Shown: positions 1 to 6,352 of the stretch, in pieces
How positions within the stretch are numbered: the stretch's first letter is position 1
Layout: each line of letters begins with the position of its first letter
Assembly: GCA_029263235.1 (NCBI GenBank)
Contig: JAJCXW010000138.1
Coordinates: 1-34,870 of the forward strand
Direction: 5' to 3'
Source: Acidimicrobiales bacterium
GTDB lineage: Bacteria > Actinomycetota > Acidimicrobiia > Acidimicrobiales > Aldehydirespiratoraceae
DNA length: 34,870 nucleotides
Translations under genes and position numbers: made by a program
Notes under the pieces: model-generated
Told to the model about the DNA's origin: nothing
Database searches by the model: none
Seen by the model: only the letters and a program-made list of their open reading frames with translations

Positions 1-1130
1 AATGGCAAGCCGAGTGTGTACATGCCGGGCTGGGTCATGACTCCGCCCTCGTGCTCGATGGCGCCTTTGCGGTCGAGGAGATGGTCGGGGAGCCAGGGGT
101 AGGTGGGGCGATATCCGGTGGCCCAGATGATGGTGCTGATATCGATGAGGCTGGCATCGAGGCACGGCTCGGGAACTGCGGTTGGTGGCAGCCGGTACGG
201 GTCGGTGAGCTGTCGGCCGAGATCGTGCAGTGCGGCGTGTTCGTCGATGCGGTCGAGAAGACGATCGAGCTTGAGATCAGCCGAAGCAATGACGTTGGCG
301 AGCGATCCGGAGAACTGCGCCTTCCCGGCTGAGACTCCGACGAGTTTGCCGACCAGGTCGACCCCGACTTCGGTGAGGGAGTTGAGGTCGAGGTCCCGTC
401 CCTCCGGGGTCCCGATGACCTGCAGCGAAGGGGTGCGTCGGGCCTTGGAGATGTCGTCGACTTCATCCCAGCGCTCGGTGAGGATGCCGAGAGTGTCGAG
501 CCACCAGTGGATGTCTCTGCCTCGGTAGCGGCGGGGGAGCCTGACATGGTTGGCGACAGCGAGCGTGACCGGATGGCCGGCGCGGGCCAGTTCATCGGCG
601 ATCTGAGCACCGGAGGCCGAGGCGCCGACGACCAGGACCCGGCCGTCGTCGAGTTGGTCGGGGTTGCGGTAGCGAATTGGAGTCAGCTGGCGCACAGAAG
701 CGGGGATTGCCATTGCTATGTCGGGGATGTGCGGGTTGCTGCATGCCCCGGACGCGATCACCACGGCTCTCGAGGAGACCGGGCCTTGGCTTGTGGCCGT
801 TTCGAACCCGCCATCGGTCGGCCTTACCGACTCGACGGTGGTGTTGTTCTGGATCGGAGCATTGATCGAGTCTCGGTAGAGGTCGAGGTGCCGGATGACA
901 TCGGCATTGGTCATGTAGCCGTCGGGATCCGGACCGTTGTACGTCCATCCCGGTAGGCGGCTCAGCCAGTTGGGGGTGAGAAGACGGAGCGAGTCCCAGC
1001 GTTCGTGCCTCCACGAGTTGGCGGTGCCGCCACGTTCGAGCACGATGTGATCGATTGAGTTGTCGGTGAGACATCTGCTCATAGCCAGCCCTGCCTGGCC
1101 GGCCCCGATAACAGCGACTGATCGATGCAT
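1..1130 (-). CDS. FAD/NAD(P)-binding monooxygenase-like flavoprotein (3' end outside window)
   Basis: The reading frame starts at an ATG (1130) and runs off the left edge, so about 376 residues are visible and the C-terminus is missing. It opens with a dinucleotide-binding fold: VIGAGQAG at residues 7-14 follows a short beta strand and would bind FAD. A second Rossmann motif, VLVVGASASGAQ, lies at about 165-176 and would bind NAD(P)H. A late ATGYRP stretch is typical of the CzcO / flavin-containing monooxygenase group. Such enzymes oxygenate organic substrates or oxidise thiols and amines; nothing here fixes the substrate. GGAG lies 8 nt before the start. The gene is the last visible member of the minus-strand run that begins with the DinB-fold mycothiol enzyme, only 30 nt after the OsmC-like gene, so co-transcription is likely. 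Confidence 0.88.
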   Translation of the reverse strand, partial: MHRSVAVIGAGQAGLAMSRCLTDNSIDHIVLERGGTANSWRHERWDSLRLLTPNWLSRLPGWTYNGPDPDGYMTNADVIRHLDLYRDSINAPIQNNTTVESVRPTDGGFETATSQGPVSSRAVVIASGACSNPHIPDIAMAIPASVRQLTPIRYRNPDQLDDGRVLVVGASASGAQIADELARAGHPVTLAVANHVRLPRRYRGRDIHWWLDTLGILTERWDEVDDISKARRTPSLQVIGTPEGRDLDLNSLTEVGVDLVGKLVGVSAGKAQFSGSLANVIASADLKLDRLLDRIDEHAALHDLGRQLTDPYRLPPTAVPEPCLDASLIDISTIIWATGYRPTYPWLPDHLLDRKGAIEHEGGVMTQPGMYTLGLP

Positions 1131-1160
1131 GGAACCCGCTCCAGATCTCCGCGGTGGCCC

Positions 1161-1724
1161 TCAGCCGACCTCGACAGTGACAACAGTCGGGTTGGTGATC
1201 ACATCGAACACTGCGGACCGCTTCTGAGATTGGGCGACAACTGCTTCGATGTCGGCCCGCTCGGCGTCGGCGTCGATCTCGTAGCGAACCCGGATGGCCG
1301 AGAAGCCGTTGCGGACATTGGCGTCCACGCCCAGAATCCCGGCGAGATCCATGTCGCCCTCGATGCTCGCGTTGACCGAGTTGAGCTTGATGCCCCAGTT
1401 CTGGGACACCGAAGCAATGCCGGCGGTCAGACAACCAGCCAGCCCCATCAGCATCAGTTCCGGGGGCGAAGCCCCGTTGTCGGTCGCTCCGAAGATCGTC
1501 GGATGGTCGGTGGTGACGCTGTGAGCCTCGGGATGACTCTGTTCCTCACCGAGACCGAAGTAGTTGCTCACGGTCGACACTGCCTCAGAGCCATGAACCC
1601 ACTCCGATCCGGCCTTCCAGGTGAACTGGCCGGCCGCGGGCTGCTGTCCGAACGCCTCCCGGGCGCCCAACAGCTGCTCAACGGCTACGCCATTGTCCAC
1701 GGGTGTACTTTCGGTGGTTGTCAT
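1161..1724 (-). CDS. OsmC-family protein lacking the second (resolving) cysteine
   Basis: This 187-residue protein is of the OsmC/Ohr superfamily, whose members reduce organic hydroperoxides through a cysteine pair or, in divergent branches, have other or unknown roles. The conserved helix segment PPELMLMGLAGCLT (residues 87-100) carries the peroxidatic-position Cys98 with Glu89. The region that usually holds the second cysteine reads KRSAVFDVITNP, with Ser170 where CPV would be expected. Classical two-cysteine peroxidase chemistry is therefore unlikely as written. This serine variant is a recurrent branch of the family, so it is not evidence of decay. An AGGA sequence precedes the ATG. The gene sits 51 nt downstream of the DinB-fold mycothiol enzyme and 30 nt upstream of the flavoprotein, which suggests a shared thiol/electrophile-related role (inference). 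Confidence 0.85.
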   Translation of the reverse strand: MTTTESTPVDNGVAVEQLLGAREAFGQQPAAGQFTWKAGSEWVHGSEAVSTVSNYFGLGEEQSHPEAHSVTTDHPTIFGATDNGASPPELMLMGLAGCLTAGIASVSQNWGIKLNSVNASIEGDMDLAGILGVDANVRNGFSAIRVRYEIDADAERADIEAVVAQSQKRSAVFDVITNPTVVTVEVG

Positions 1725-1775
1725 TGATTTGCTTTCCTTTGGTCGGAGTTGAGCTTGTCGGCGTTCGGAGGGCTA

Positions 1776-2540
1776 TCAGGACCAGCGGATGCGGACGTTG
1801 CCGTGCCAGACAGTCATCAGGTCGGTGTTGCCGGTCATTGTGACGCTGGAGTCGGGGGCACGGTTCCACATCAGTAGGTAGAGCTCCTCAGCCGATCCGC
1901 TGAGGGTGAGATCGGCATCGTCGCCCTGGCGAGAGGTCTCGATACGCTCCGGCCCGATCGTGAGATACCAGTCCTCGTCGGTGTCCTCGGTGTGCACGTG
2001 CATCACCTGCTCTGCTTCGATCGCTAGCTCTCGGCGTCGTGCGGCGAATCCGCTCAACATCTCGTCAAGCACGTCGGCTGCGAACGCTGTCTCGAAGTGC
2101 GTCGTGACACCGCGGGCTGCCTCGGCGTCGAAGCGGTGGATTGCTATCTCGCTGGCCTGACGACGGGCCCACATCGCGAGAGGAGAGGGTGCGGGAAGGA
2201 ACGTGAAGCTTTCGACATCGGACGGTGCAGCCTTCAGGGCTTCAACCAGATTTGCATTGGTGGCTCGGTACCAGTTGACGAGATCAGCATCGTCGGGCCA
2301 GACAGCCAGGTTCGGCCAGAACTCGGCGAGAGTGTGTAGCTGCACGTCGTCGGGGTCGGTGTGGGGAAAGGCGACATGCCCGGCGGCCCAGAGATGAATC
2401 AAGCCGAGGTGGCGGACCAGCTCTCGCATGTCCCAGCCGGGACAAGTCGCAACGGCCACCCCCAGGTCACCGCTTTCAGCGGCAGCGGCGAACAGTTCGG
2501 CCTCTGAGACTACGAATCCGATGTGTTCCGATACGTCCAT
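1776..2540 (-). CDS. Maleylpyruvate isomerase family mycothiol-dependent enzyme (DinB fold)
   Basis: This 254-residue protein has the N-terminal DinB-like four-helix bundle of mycothiol-dependent maleylpyruvate isomerases. The signature TCPGWDMRELVRHLG covers residues 32-46. The putative metal ligands His44, Glu131 and His135 (EIAIH) match the H...E...H triad known for the family. A C-terminal SCP2-like segment follows. Such proteins bind a divalent metal and use mycothiol, the actinobacterial low-molecular-weight thiol, as cofactor in isomerase or S-transferase reactions; the substrate cannot be told here. GGGAG lies just upstream of the ATG. It is the first gene of the minus-strand operon and lies directly behind the operator-laden promoter at 2583-2628. 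Mycothiol dependence is a good indicator of an actinobacterial host. Confidence 0.88.
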   Translation of the reverse strand: MDVSEHIGFVVSEAELFAAAAESGDLGVAVATCPGWDMRELVRHLGLIHLWAAGHVAFPHTDPDDVQLHTLAEFWPNLAVWPDDADLVNWYRATNANLVEALKAAPSDVESFTFLPAPSPLAMWARRQASEIAIHRFDAEAARGVTTHFETAFAADVLDEMLSGFAARRRELAIEAEQVMHVHTEDTDEDWYLTIGPERIETSRQGDDADLTLSGSAEELYLLMWNRAPDSSVTMTGNTDLMTVWHGNVRIRWS

Positions 2541-2582
2541 GGAGATCTCCCTCTCGAGGAGCCTCCTCAGAGACTCACTGAA

Positions 2583-2621
2583 TACTGCAAACTGCAGTAA
2601 ATACTACTGTAGAAAGCAGTA
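2583..2621. promoter_or_regulatory. Operator array: four TACTGY half-sites, 11 bp apart, alternating orientation
   Basis: The segment contains TACTGC (2583), GCAGTA (2594), TACTGT (2605) and GCAGTA (2616). They begin exactly 11 bp apart and alternate in direction. They form two 17-bp inverted repeats, TACTGCAAACTGCAGTA (2583-2599) and TACTGTAGAAAGCAGTA (2605-2621), plus an overlapping central palindrome at 2592-2612. The array overlaps the predicted -35/-10 region, so a bound regulator would block the promoter. The regulator is not identified. The TetR gene 1.7 kb away has a TACTGT-containing site of different spacing. Confidence 0.5.
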
Positions 2622-2628
2622 AAGTCAA
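2601..2628 (-). promoter_or_regulatory. Promoter for the mycothiol enzyme-OsmC-flavoprotein operon
   Basis: On the minus strand a -35-like TTGACT (2628 to 2623) is followed after 16 nt by a -10-like TAGTAT (2606 to 2601). This predicts transcription starting near 2594, about 50 nt before the ATG at 2540. The spacer and flanks are filled with operator half-sites, which supports its being a real, regulated promoter. Confidence 0.5.
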
Positions 2629-2675
2629 GAACTCGCGCAGGGACGACCCGGGCATCTCGCAGTGTCAGCGGCCAG

Positions 2676-3692
2676 TCAATTCGGCTTCTGACCCACGCAG
2701 TGCCAGTTGAGAGTCAGCAACTCCTCTTCCTCGGCCATTATGTAGGACTGGCTGTTTTCGTTCAGTCGCTTCATCAGGGCGTTGGTCTTTCGGGGGATCA
2801 GATGGATCCGGGCGAGGAACTTGAAGGCCGCCTCGTACTTGTCGAAGAGCGCCACCTCTTTCTTGATCATCTCCACCGCTGGCCGTCCCACGGAGGATGT
2901 CAGATCGAACCCGGCGTTCCGGTATGAGTCCTCCCAATACTTGTAGTGCCAGAACCCTCCGAACACGGTGAGTTCGCGAGTATGCTGAATCAACGATTTC
3001 TGATGTGGGTTGTCGCGGTCGTAGGCATCGAGAGCGGCGACGTCATTGACAACGAACACTCCTCCCGGTCTCAGGACGCGAAACACTTCCTTGAAGGTGA
3101 ACTCGTGGTCACTGACGTAGGTCATCGGTTGGACTGCGTAGACAGCGTCGAACATGCCGTCGTCGAATTCGAGACGCTTGTTGAAGTCTCCGACAGTGAA
3201 GTTGGAACTGGGCAGATTCGGGTTCTTCCAGGACTTTTCGATCTGAGACTTGTCGAGGTTGATCCCGTAGGGAGTCGCCCCGGTGAGTTCAGCCATGTGT
3301 TCGGCAATGGCACCGCAGCCACATCCCAGATCGAGTACCTTCTCGCCTTCGCTCAGATCGAGGTCCTTGGCAACGAGGCGCTCGAAGAGGATCTGATTCT
3401 GGAGCACCGACTGCTGCGGGTCGATCTCGGGCGGCATGTACATCTTCTCGACGGATCCGAGCGTGCAGAGCAGATGAATGACCTTGTAGAGCTCCTGAAG
3501 TTCGTTGCTGCTGCCCTGGGGATACCCCCGGATCGGGACTCCGTTGTCGTGGTCTGCCTTGGTGTTCTCGGGCGAGTCCACGAACAACTCGTCGTAGGAG
3601 CGCATGTAGGCATTGAAGTCATCGTCGCTGATCGTGAGCAGGCCCCAGAGGGCGCCGAGTCGGTCGAGCAGGGATGTCGGCTTGTGATTCAC
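2676..3692 (-). CDS. SAM-dependent methyltransferase, sterol C24-methyltransferase (Erg6/SMT)-like
   Basis: This 338-residue class I methyltransferase has SAM motif I VLDLGCGCG at residues 119-127, followed by YGINLDKSQIEKS and DGMFDAVYAVQPMTY. EVFRVLRPGGVF lies at about 202-213 and a late KYWEDSYRNAGF at 251-262. The combination GINLDKSQI / FDAVYA / FxEVFRVLRPGG / YWEDSxxxAGF resembles the SMT/Erg6 type that methylates the sterol side chain or similar lipids. The N-terminal region before residue 90 is unlike small-molecule methyltransferases and makes the protein of SMT length. The deaminase gene ends 35 nt upstream, so the two are probably co-transcribed. The substrate could be a sterol, hopanoid, tocopherol-like or other lipid; this is inference from family resemblance only. 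Confidence 0.75.
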   Translation of the reverse strand: MNHKPTSLLDRLGALWGLLTISDDDFNAYMRSYDELFVDSPENTKADHDNGVPIRGYPQGSSNELQELYKVIHLLCTLGSVEKMYMPPEIDPQQSVLQNQILFERLVAKDLDLSEGEKVLDLGCGCGAIAEHMAELTGATPYGINLDKSQIEKSWKNPNLPSSNFTVGDFNKRLEFDDGMFDAVYAVQPMTYVSDHEFTFKEVFRVLRPGGVFVVNDVAALDAYDRDNPHQKSLIQHTRELTVFGGFWHYKYWEDSYRNAGFDLTSSVGRPAVEMIKKEVALFDKYEAAFKFLARIHLIPRKTNALMKRLNENSQSYIMAEEEELLTLNWHCVGQKPN

Positions 3693-3727
3693 GGAGTCCT
3701 TCTGGTCGTGGCTTGCGAGGTGTCGGC

Positions 3728-4186
3728 TCAGTTTGTGTTGCGAGCCAAGAACGACTTGACGAGCCTTGCCACGCGACCGTCGGGGTCGCCGTGGTGGGTC
3801 AGGGTGAGCGGATGGAGAAGTTGGCTTGCCAACTCCGTGGCGTCAAGTTTGCTGACGTAGGCGGCATCGCCGACATCGCTTCGGCTGCAGGCGTAGATAA
3901 TCTCGCCGACTCCCGCAACCGCAGCGGTGTGAAGGCACATCGCACATGGTTCCAGGGTCGTGAACAAGGTGGCGCCGGGGGAGACGCGGCCGCTCGCGGC
4001 GGCCTCACGCAGGGCCGCGACCTCGGCGTGGGCCGTTGGATCGGAGCCGTCTTCGGCCCGGCTCCCGGATACCGCAACCGCTTGTTGTCCGATCACGACA
4101 CAGGCTCCGTTGGGGAAATCGCCAGCGCGGTGAGCGTCGTCAGCCGCACCTAGGCAAAGGGCCATCCAACGATCGTGGTCGCTCAT
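3728..4186 (-). CDS. Nucleoside/cytidine deaminase-fold protein (zinc-dependent)
   Basis: This 152-residue protein carries the two hallmark motifs of the CDA superfamily. TAHAEVAAL (His53 and catalytic Glu55) and LEPCAMC (Cys81, Cys84) would together bind the catalytic zinc. An N-terminal MSDHDRWMALCLGAA helix and the ALR...G segment fit the guanine/cytosine deaminase and TadA-like branch. The length is right for a complete protein. The exact base or nucleoside cannot be read from the sequence. A role in purine or pyrimidine salvage would fit the purine-type enzymes elsewhere in the window, but no direct link is visible. It is transcribed divergently from the TetR gene and leads into the SMT-like methyltransferase. 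Confidence 0.85.
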   Translation of the reverse strand: MSDHDRWMALCLGAADDAHRAGDFPNGACVVIGQQAVAVSGSRAEDGSDPTAHAEVAALREAAASGRVSPGATLFTTLEPCAMCLHTAAVAGVGEIIYACSRSDVGDAAYVSKLDATELASQLLHPLTLTHHGDPDGRVARLVKSFLARNTN

Positions 4187-4255
4187 GCCGGCACGCTAGT
4201 GGCCGACCCCGCTGAGGATTGTGTGATGCCCGGTACATAAGGCTCCGATTCGATG

Positions 4256-4277
4256 TACTGTGATCGGCATTACAGAA
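4256..4277. promoter_or_regulatory. Palindromic operator upstream of the TetR gene
   Basis: A 22-bp palindrome of pattern TNCTGTNATNNNNATNACAGNA lies 21 nt before the ATG of the TetR gene. Its half-sites are TACTGTGAT and ATTACAGAA. Position and symmetry fit an autoregulatory site. A second inverted pair, GTACAT (4233-4238) and ATGTAC (4253-4258), overlaps its left edge. No obvious -35/-10 pair was found with confidence. Confidence 0.45.
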
Positions 4278-4298
4278 TCAATTCCGAGAAACGCAGCC

Positions 4299-4937
4299 AT
4301 GACCACCCAACAAGACGCCGACAAGTTTGTCGCCCGGGCGGCGGGGAGACCCCGTGAGTTCGAGCCCTCCGACGCCGCTCAGTCGGCCTTGGATATCTTC
4401 TGGGCCAACGGATTCCACGATGTGTCGGTGCCCATGCTCGAGGAAGCAACCGGCGTGGTTCGCACCAGCCTCTACAACACCTTCGGGAACAAGAGGGGCT
4501 TGTTCGACGCTGCTCTCTCGACCTACTCCGATCAGCTCTTCTCCATGATCGACTCGATGCTCCTCGACGCCGTTGAAGGCCTCGACGACATCCACGAATT
4601 CCTCGACACGCTTGAGGGCTTCCATGTCGCAGGTGCGCCCGGGTGCTTCATGATCAACACCATGATCGAATTCGCGGACCGAGACCGAGAGATCAGCATC
4701 CAGGGAGCTGCCTACATGGACAGGCTACGCGTTGGATTCCACGCTGCGCTGGCGAGGGCTGAGTCAATCGGCGAAGTCTCGGACGCCCTAGTACTCGACA
4801 GCGCCGCGGATCGATTGCTCCTACAGATGATCGGTCTCAACATGTCTGCCCGCATGGGCCTCGACAACACCCGGCTGGTAGCGCTTTACCGGTCTGCCCA
4901 CGACACCGTGACATCGCTCGGGATTGCCGGCCAATGA
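4299..4937 (+). CDS. TetR/AcrR-family transcriptional regulator
   Basis: This 212-residue repressor-type protein begins, after a short tail, with GRPREFEPSDAAQSALDIFW. It then has the helix-turn-helix VPMLEEATGVVRTSLYNTFG at about 44-63 and NKRGLFDAAL. This is the NemR/YxaF-like arrangement (GRPREF, SLYNTFGNK). The C-terminal ligand-binding part contains GCFMINTMIEF. A GTG at 4260 in the same frame would add 13 residues but would place the palindrome 4256-4277 inside the coding region. I therefore prefer the ATG at 4299. It probably controls itself and the dehalogenase gene 57 nt downstream, because both lie on the same strand behind one candidate operator (inference). Confidence 0.88.
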   Translation: MTTQQDADKFVARAAGRPREFEPSDAAQSALDIFWANGFHDVSVPMLEEATGVVRTSLYNTFGNKRGLFDAALSTYSDQLFSMIDSMLLDAVEGLDDIHEFLDTLEGFHVAGAPGCFMINTMIEFADRDREISIQGAAYMDRLRVGFHAALARAESIGEVSDALVLDSAADRLLLQMIGLNMSARMGLDNTRLVALYRSAHDTVTSLGIAGQ

Positions 4938-4994
4938 GCAGTCCCGACCCCGTCGCTCCCTAGCCCAATCCCACGAACCGAAACGACACCAGCC

Positions 4995-5873
4995 ATGCCC
5001 ATCTCAGAGAAGTTCCCATACGAGTCTCGATACGTCGATGTGCTCGGATCATCGATGCACTACGTCGAACAAGGGGAAGGCGACCCGATCCTGTTTCTTC
5101 ACGGAAACCCGACATCGAGCTACTTGTGGCGCAATATCATTCCCTACGCCTCCCCACACGGCCGGGCCATTGCCGTCGACCTGATCGGTATGGGCAAGTC
5201 GGCCAAGCCCGACATCGACTACCGCTTCGTCGACCACGCCCGCTACCTCGACGCCTTCATCGAGACCCTCGGCCTTACCAACGCCACCCTCGTAGTCCAC
5301 GACTGGGGCTCAGGGCTCGGCTTCCACTACGCCCATCGCAACCCCGACAATGTGCGGGGCATCGCCTTCATGGAAGCGATCCTGAAGCCGGCCGAGTGGA
5401 GCGACGCCAACCCCGTCGTCCGGTTCATCTTCAAGCGCATGCGCGACCAGGTCAAAGGCGACCGCATGAACATGGACAAGAACTTCTTCATCAGGCGGCT
5501 TCTGCCCATGATGACCAGGCGCAAGCTCAGTGCCGTCGAGCGCGAGACCTACGGTGAGCCCTACCCCGACCGGGCCTCACGCAAACCGGTAGCGGTGTGG
5601 CCCCGCGAGATCCCCTTCGTCGGCGACGGCCCCGCCGACATGAACAAGATCGTCACCGACTATGCCGCTTGGCTCAAGACCACCGACATTCCGAAGCTGC
5701 TTCTCCACGCCAAGCCGGGCATCATCCTCACCAAGGCCTCAGTGGCTGAACTCGAGGCGACATTGCCGAACCTGACGTCGGTCCCCATCGGCAAAGGCAA
5801 GCACTATGTGCAAGAAGACCAGCCCGACGCCATCGGCCAGGCGTTGGCCGACTGGCTCACAGCCAACCGCTGA
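4995..5873 (+). CDS. Haloalkane dehalogenase (alpha/beta hydrolase, HLD-II type residues)
   Basis: This 292-residue protein is predicted to cleave carbon-halogen bonds of haloalkanes, giving an alcohol and a halide. The motifs align with Rhodococcus DhaA at a constant offset of about three residues. They are the oxyanion/halide-stabilising HGNPTSSYLW with Asn38, the nucleophile elbow VHDWGSGLG with Asp103 and halide-binding Trp104, the catalytic acid Glu127 in FMEAIL, and the base His270 in GKGKHYVQED. The Asp-His-Glu triad with the Asn/Trp halide pair is the HLD-II pattern. The length matches DhaA (about 293). The cap region spans roughly 130-220. It follows the TetR gene by 57 nt and may be induced through it. 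Epoxide hydrolase is the main alternative, but the halide-stabilising pair argues against it. Confidence 0.9.
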   Translation: MPISEKFPYESRYVDVLGSSMHYVEQGEGDPILFLHGNPTSSYLWRNIIPYASPHGRAIAVDLIGMGKSAKPDIDYRFVDHARYLDAFIETLGLTNATLVVHDWGSGLGFHYAHRNPDNVRGIAFMEAILKPAEWSDANPVVRFIFKRMRDQVKGDRMNMDKNFFIRRLLPMMTRRKLSAVERETYGEPYPDRASRKPVAVWPREIPFVGDGPADMNKIVTDYAAWLKTTDIPKLLLHAKPGIILTKASVAELEATLPNLTSVPIGKGKHYVQEDQPDAIGQALADWLTANR

Positions 5874-5922
5874 CCGCGCCGATAGGTTCGAGACCCAGGA
5901 GAGGGCCGTTCGTTTCACCAGC

Positions 5923-6201
5923 TCAGCTGGTAGGTACGAGCTCGATGTCGTCGATCGAGGAGCGGTCGCTCTTGTTCTGTTGCTCTTCCAGAAGGTCGAG
6001 GATTCGCTCGCTGTTGGACCTGGTGGCCTGGACGTTGTCGAACATGACGCGGGGCGGGAAGTCCTCAGGCATTTCTTCCATGCATTTGCGCATTCGTTCC
6101 GCCATCGTGACCTTCGGCCCGGCCGAGGCCGAGCGGCTCTTGGCAACAGCAGCAACGACCGCGATGCCGACGACAACGCCGGCGATCAGTTTCTTGTTCA
6201 T
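5923..6201 (-). CDS. Small membrane-anchored protein of unknown function
   Basis: This is a 92-residue protein. It starts at MNKKLIAGV, preceded by GGAGAG at a suitable distance; a longer frame from 6246 exists but lacks such a site. It consists of a short basic start, one hydrophobic segment (about residues 4-20, rich in Val/Ala/Gly) and a hydrophilic tail. The tail contains MAERMRKCMEEMPEDFPP and a charged, probably helical stretch with DLLEEQQNK. The topology suggests a single-pass anchor with a 70-residue soluble tail. I do not recognise the family. It converges with the dehalogenase gene and lies downstream of metY on the same strand, separated by 151 nt. Confidence 0.7.
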   Translation of the reverse strand: MNKKLIAGVVVGIAVVAAVAKSRSASAGPKVTMAERMRKCMEEMPEDFPPRVMFDNVQATRSNSERILDLLEEQQNKSDRSSIDDIELVPTS

Positions 6202-6352
6202 GTTGTCTCTCCGGTGGGTCGAGCCCCCCGACCGGGGCCTTCTCACGTATGTCGACGGCGGCCAGCAGTCGCCTTCGACGTAATCGCAGGAAGGGCGTGA
6301 TGCCTAGAGGCAAAGGTCCCTCGATGGGTCGCCCAGCTGCCCGGGCCGTGGC

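Noticed and set aside
35-610. A 191-codon Ser/Pro/Arg-rich frame on the minus strand near the left edge
   Set aside because: It lies on the same strand as, but in a different frame from, the flavoprotein gene, whose two Rossmann motifs make the real frame clear.
2583-4277. One regulator (the local TetR) serving both the 2583-2621 array and the 4256-4277 palindrome
   Set aside because: They share a TACTGT half-site, but half-site starts are 11 bp apart in the first and 16 bp in the second, so a common regulator is not supported by sequence alone.
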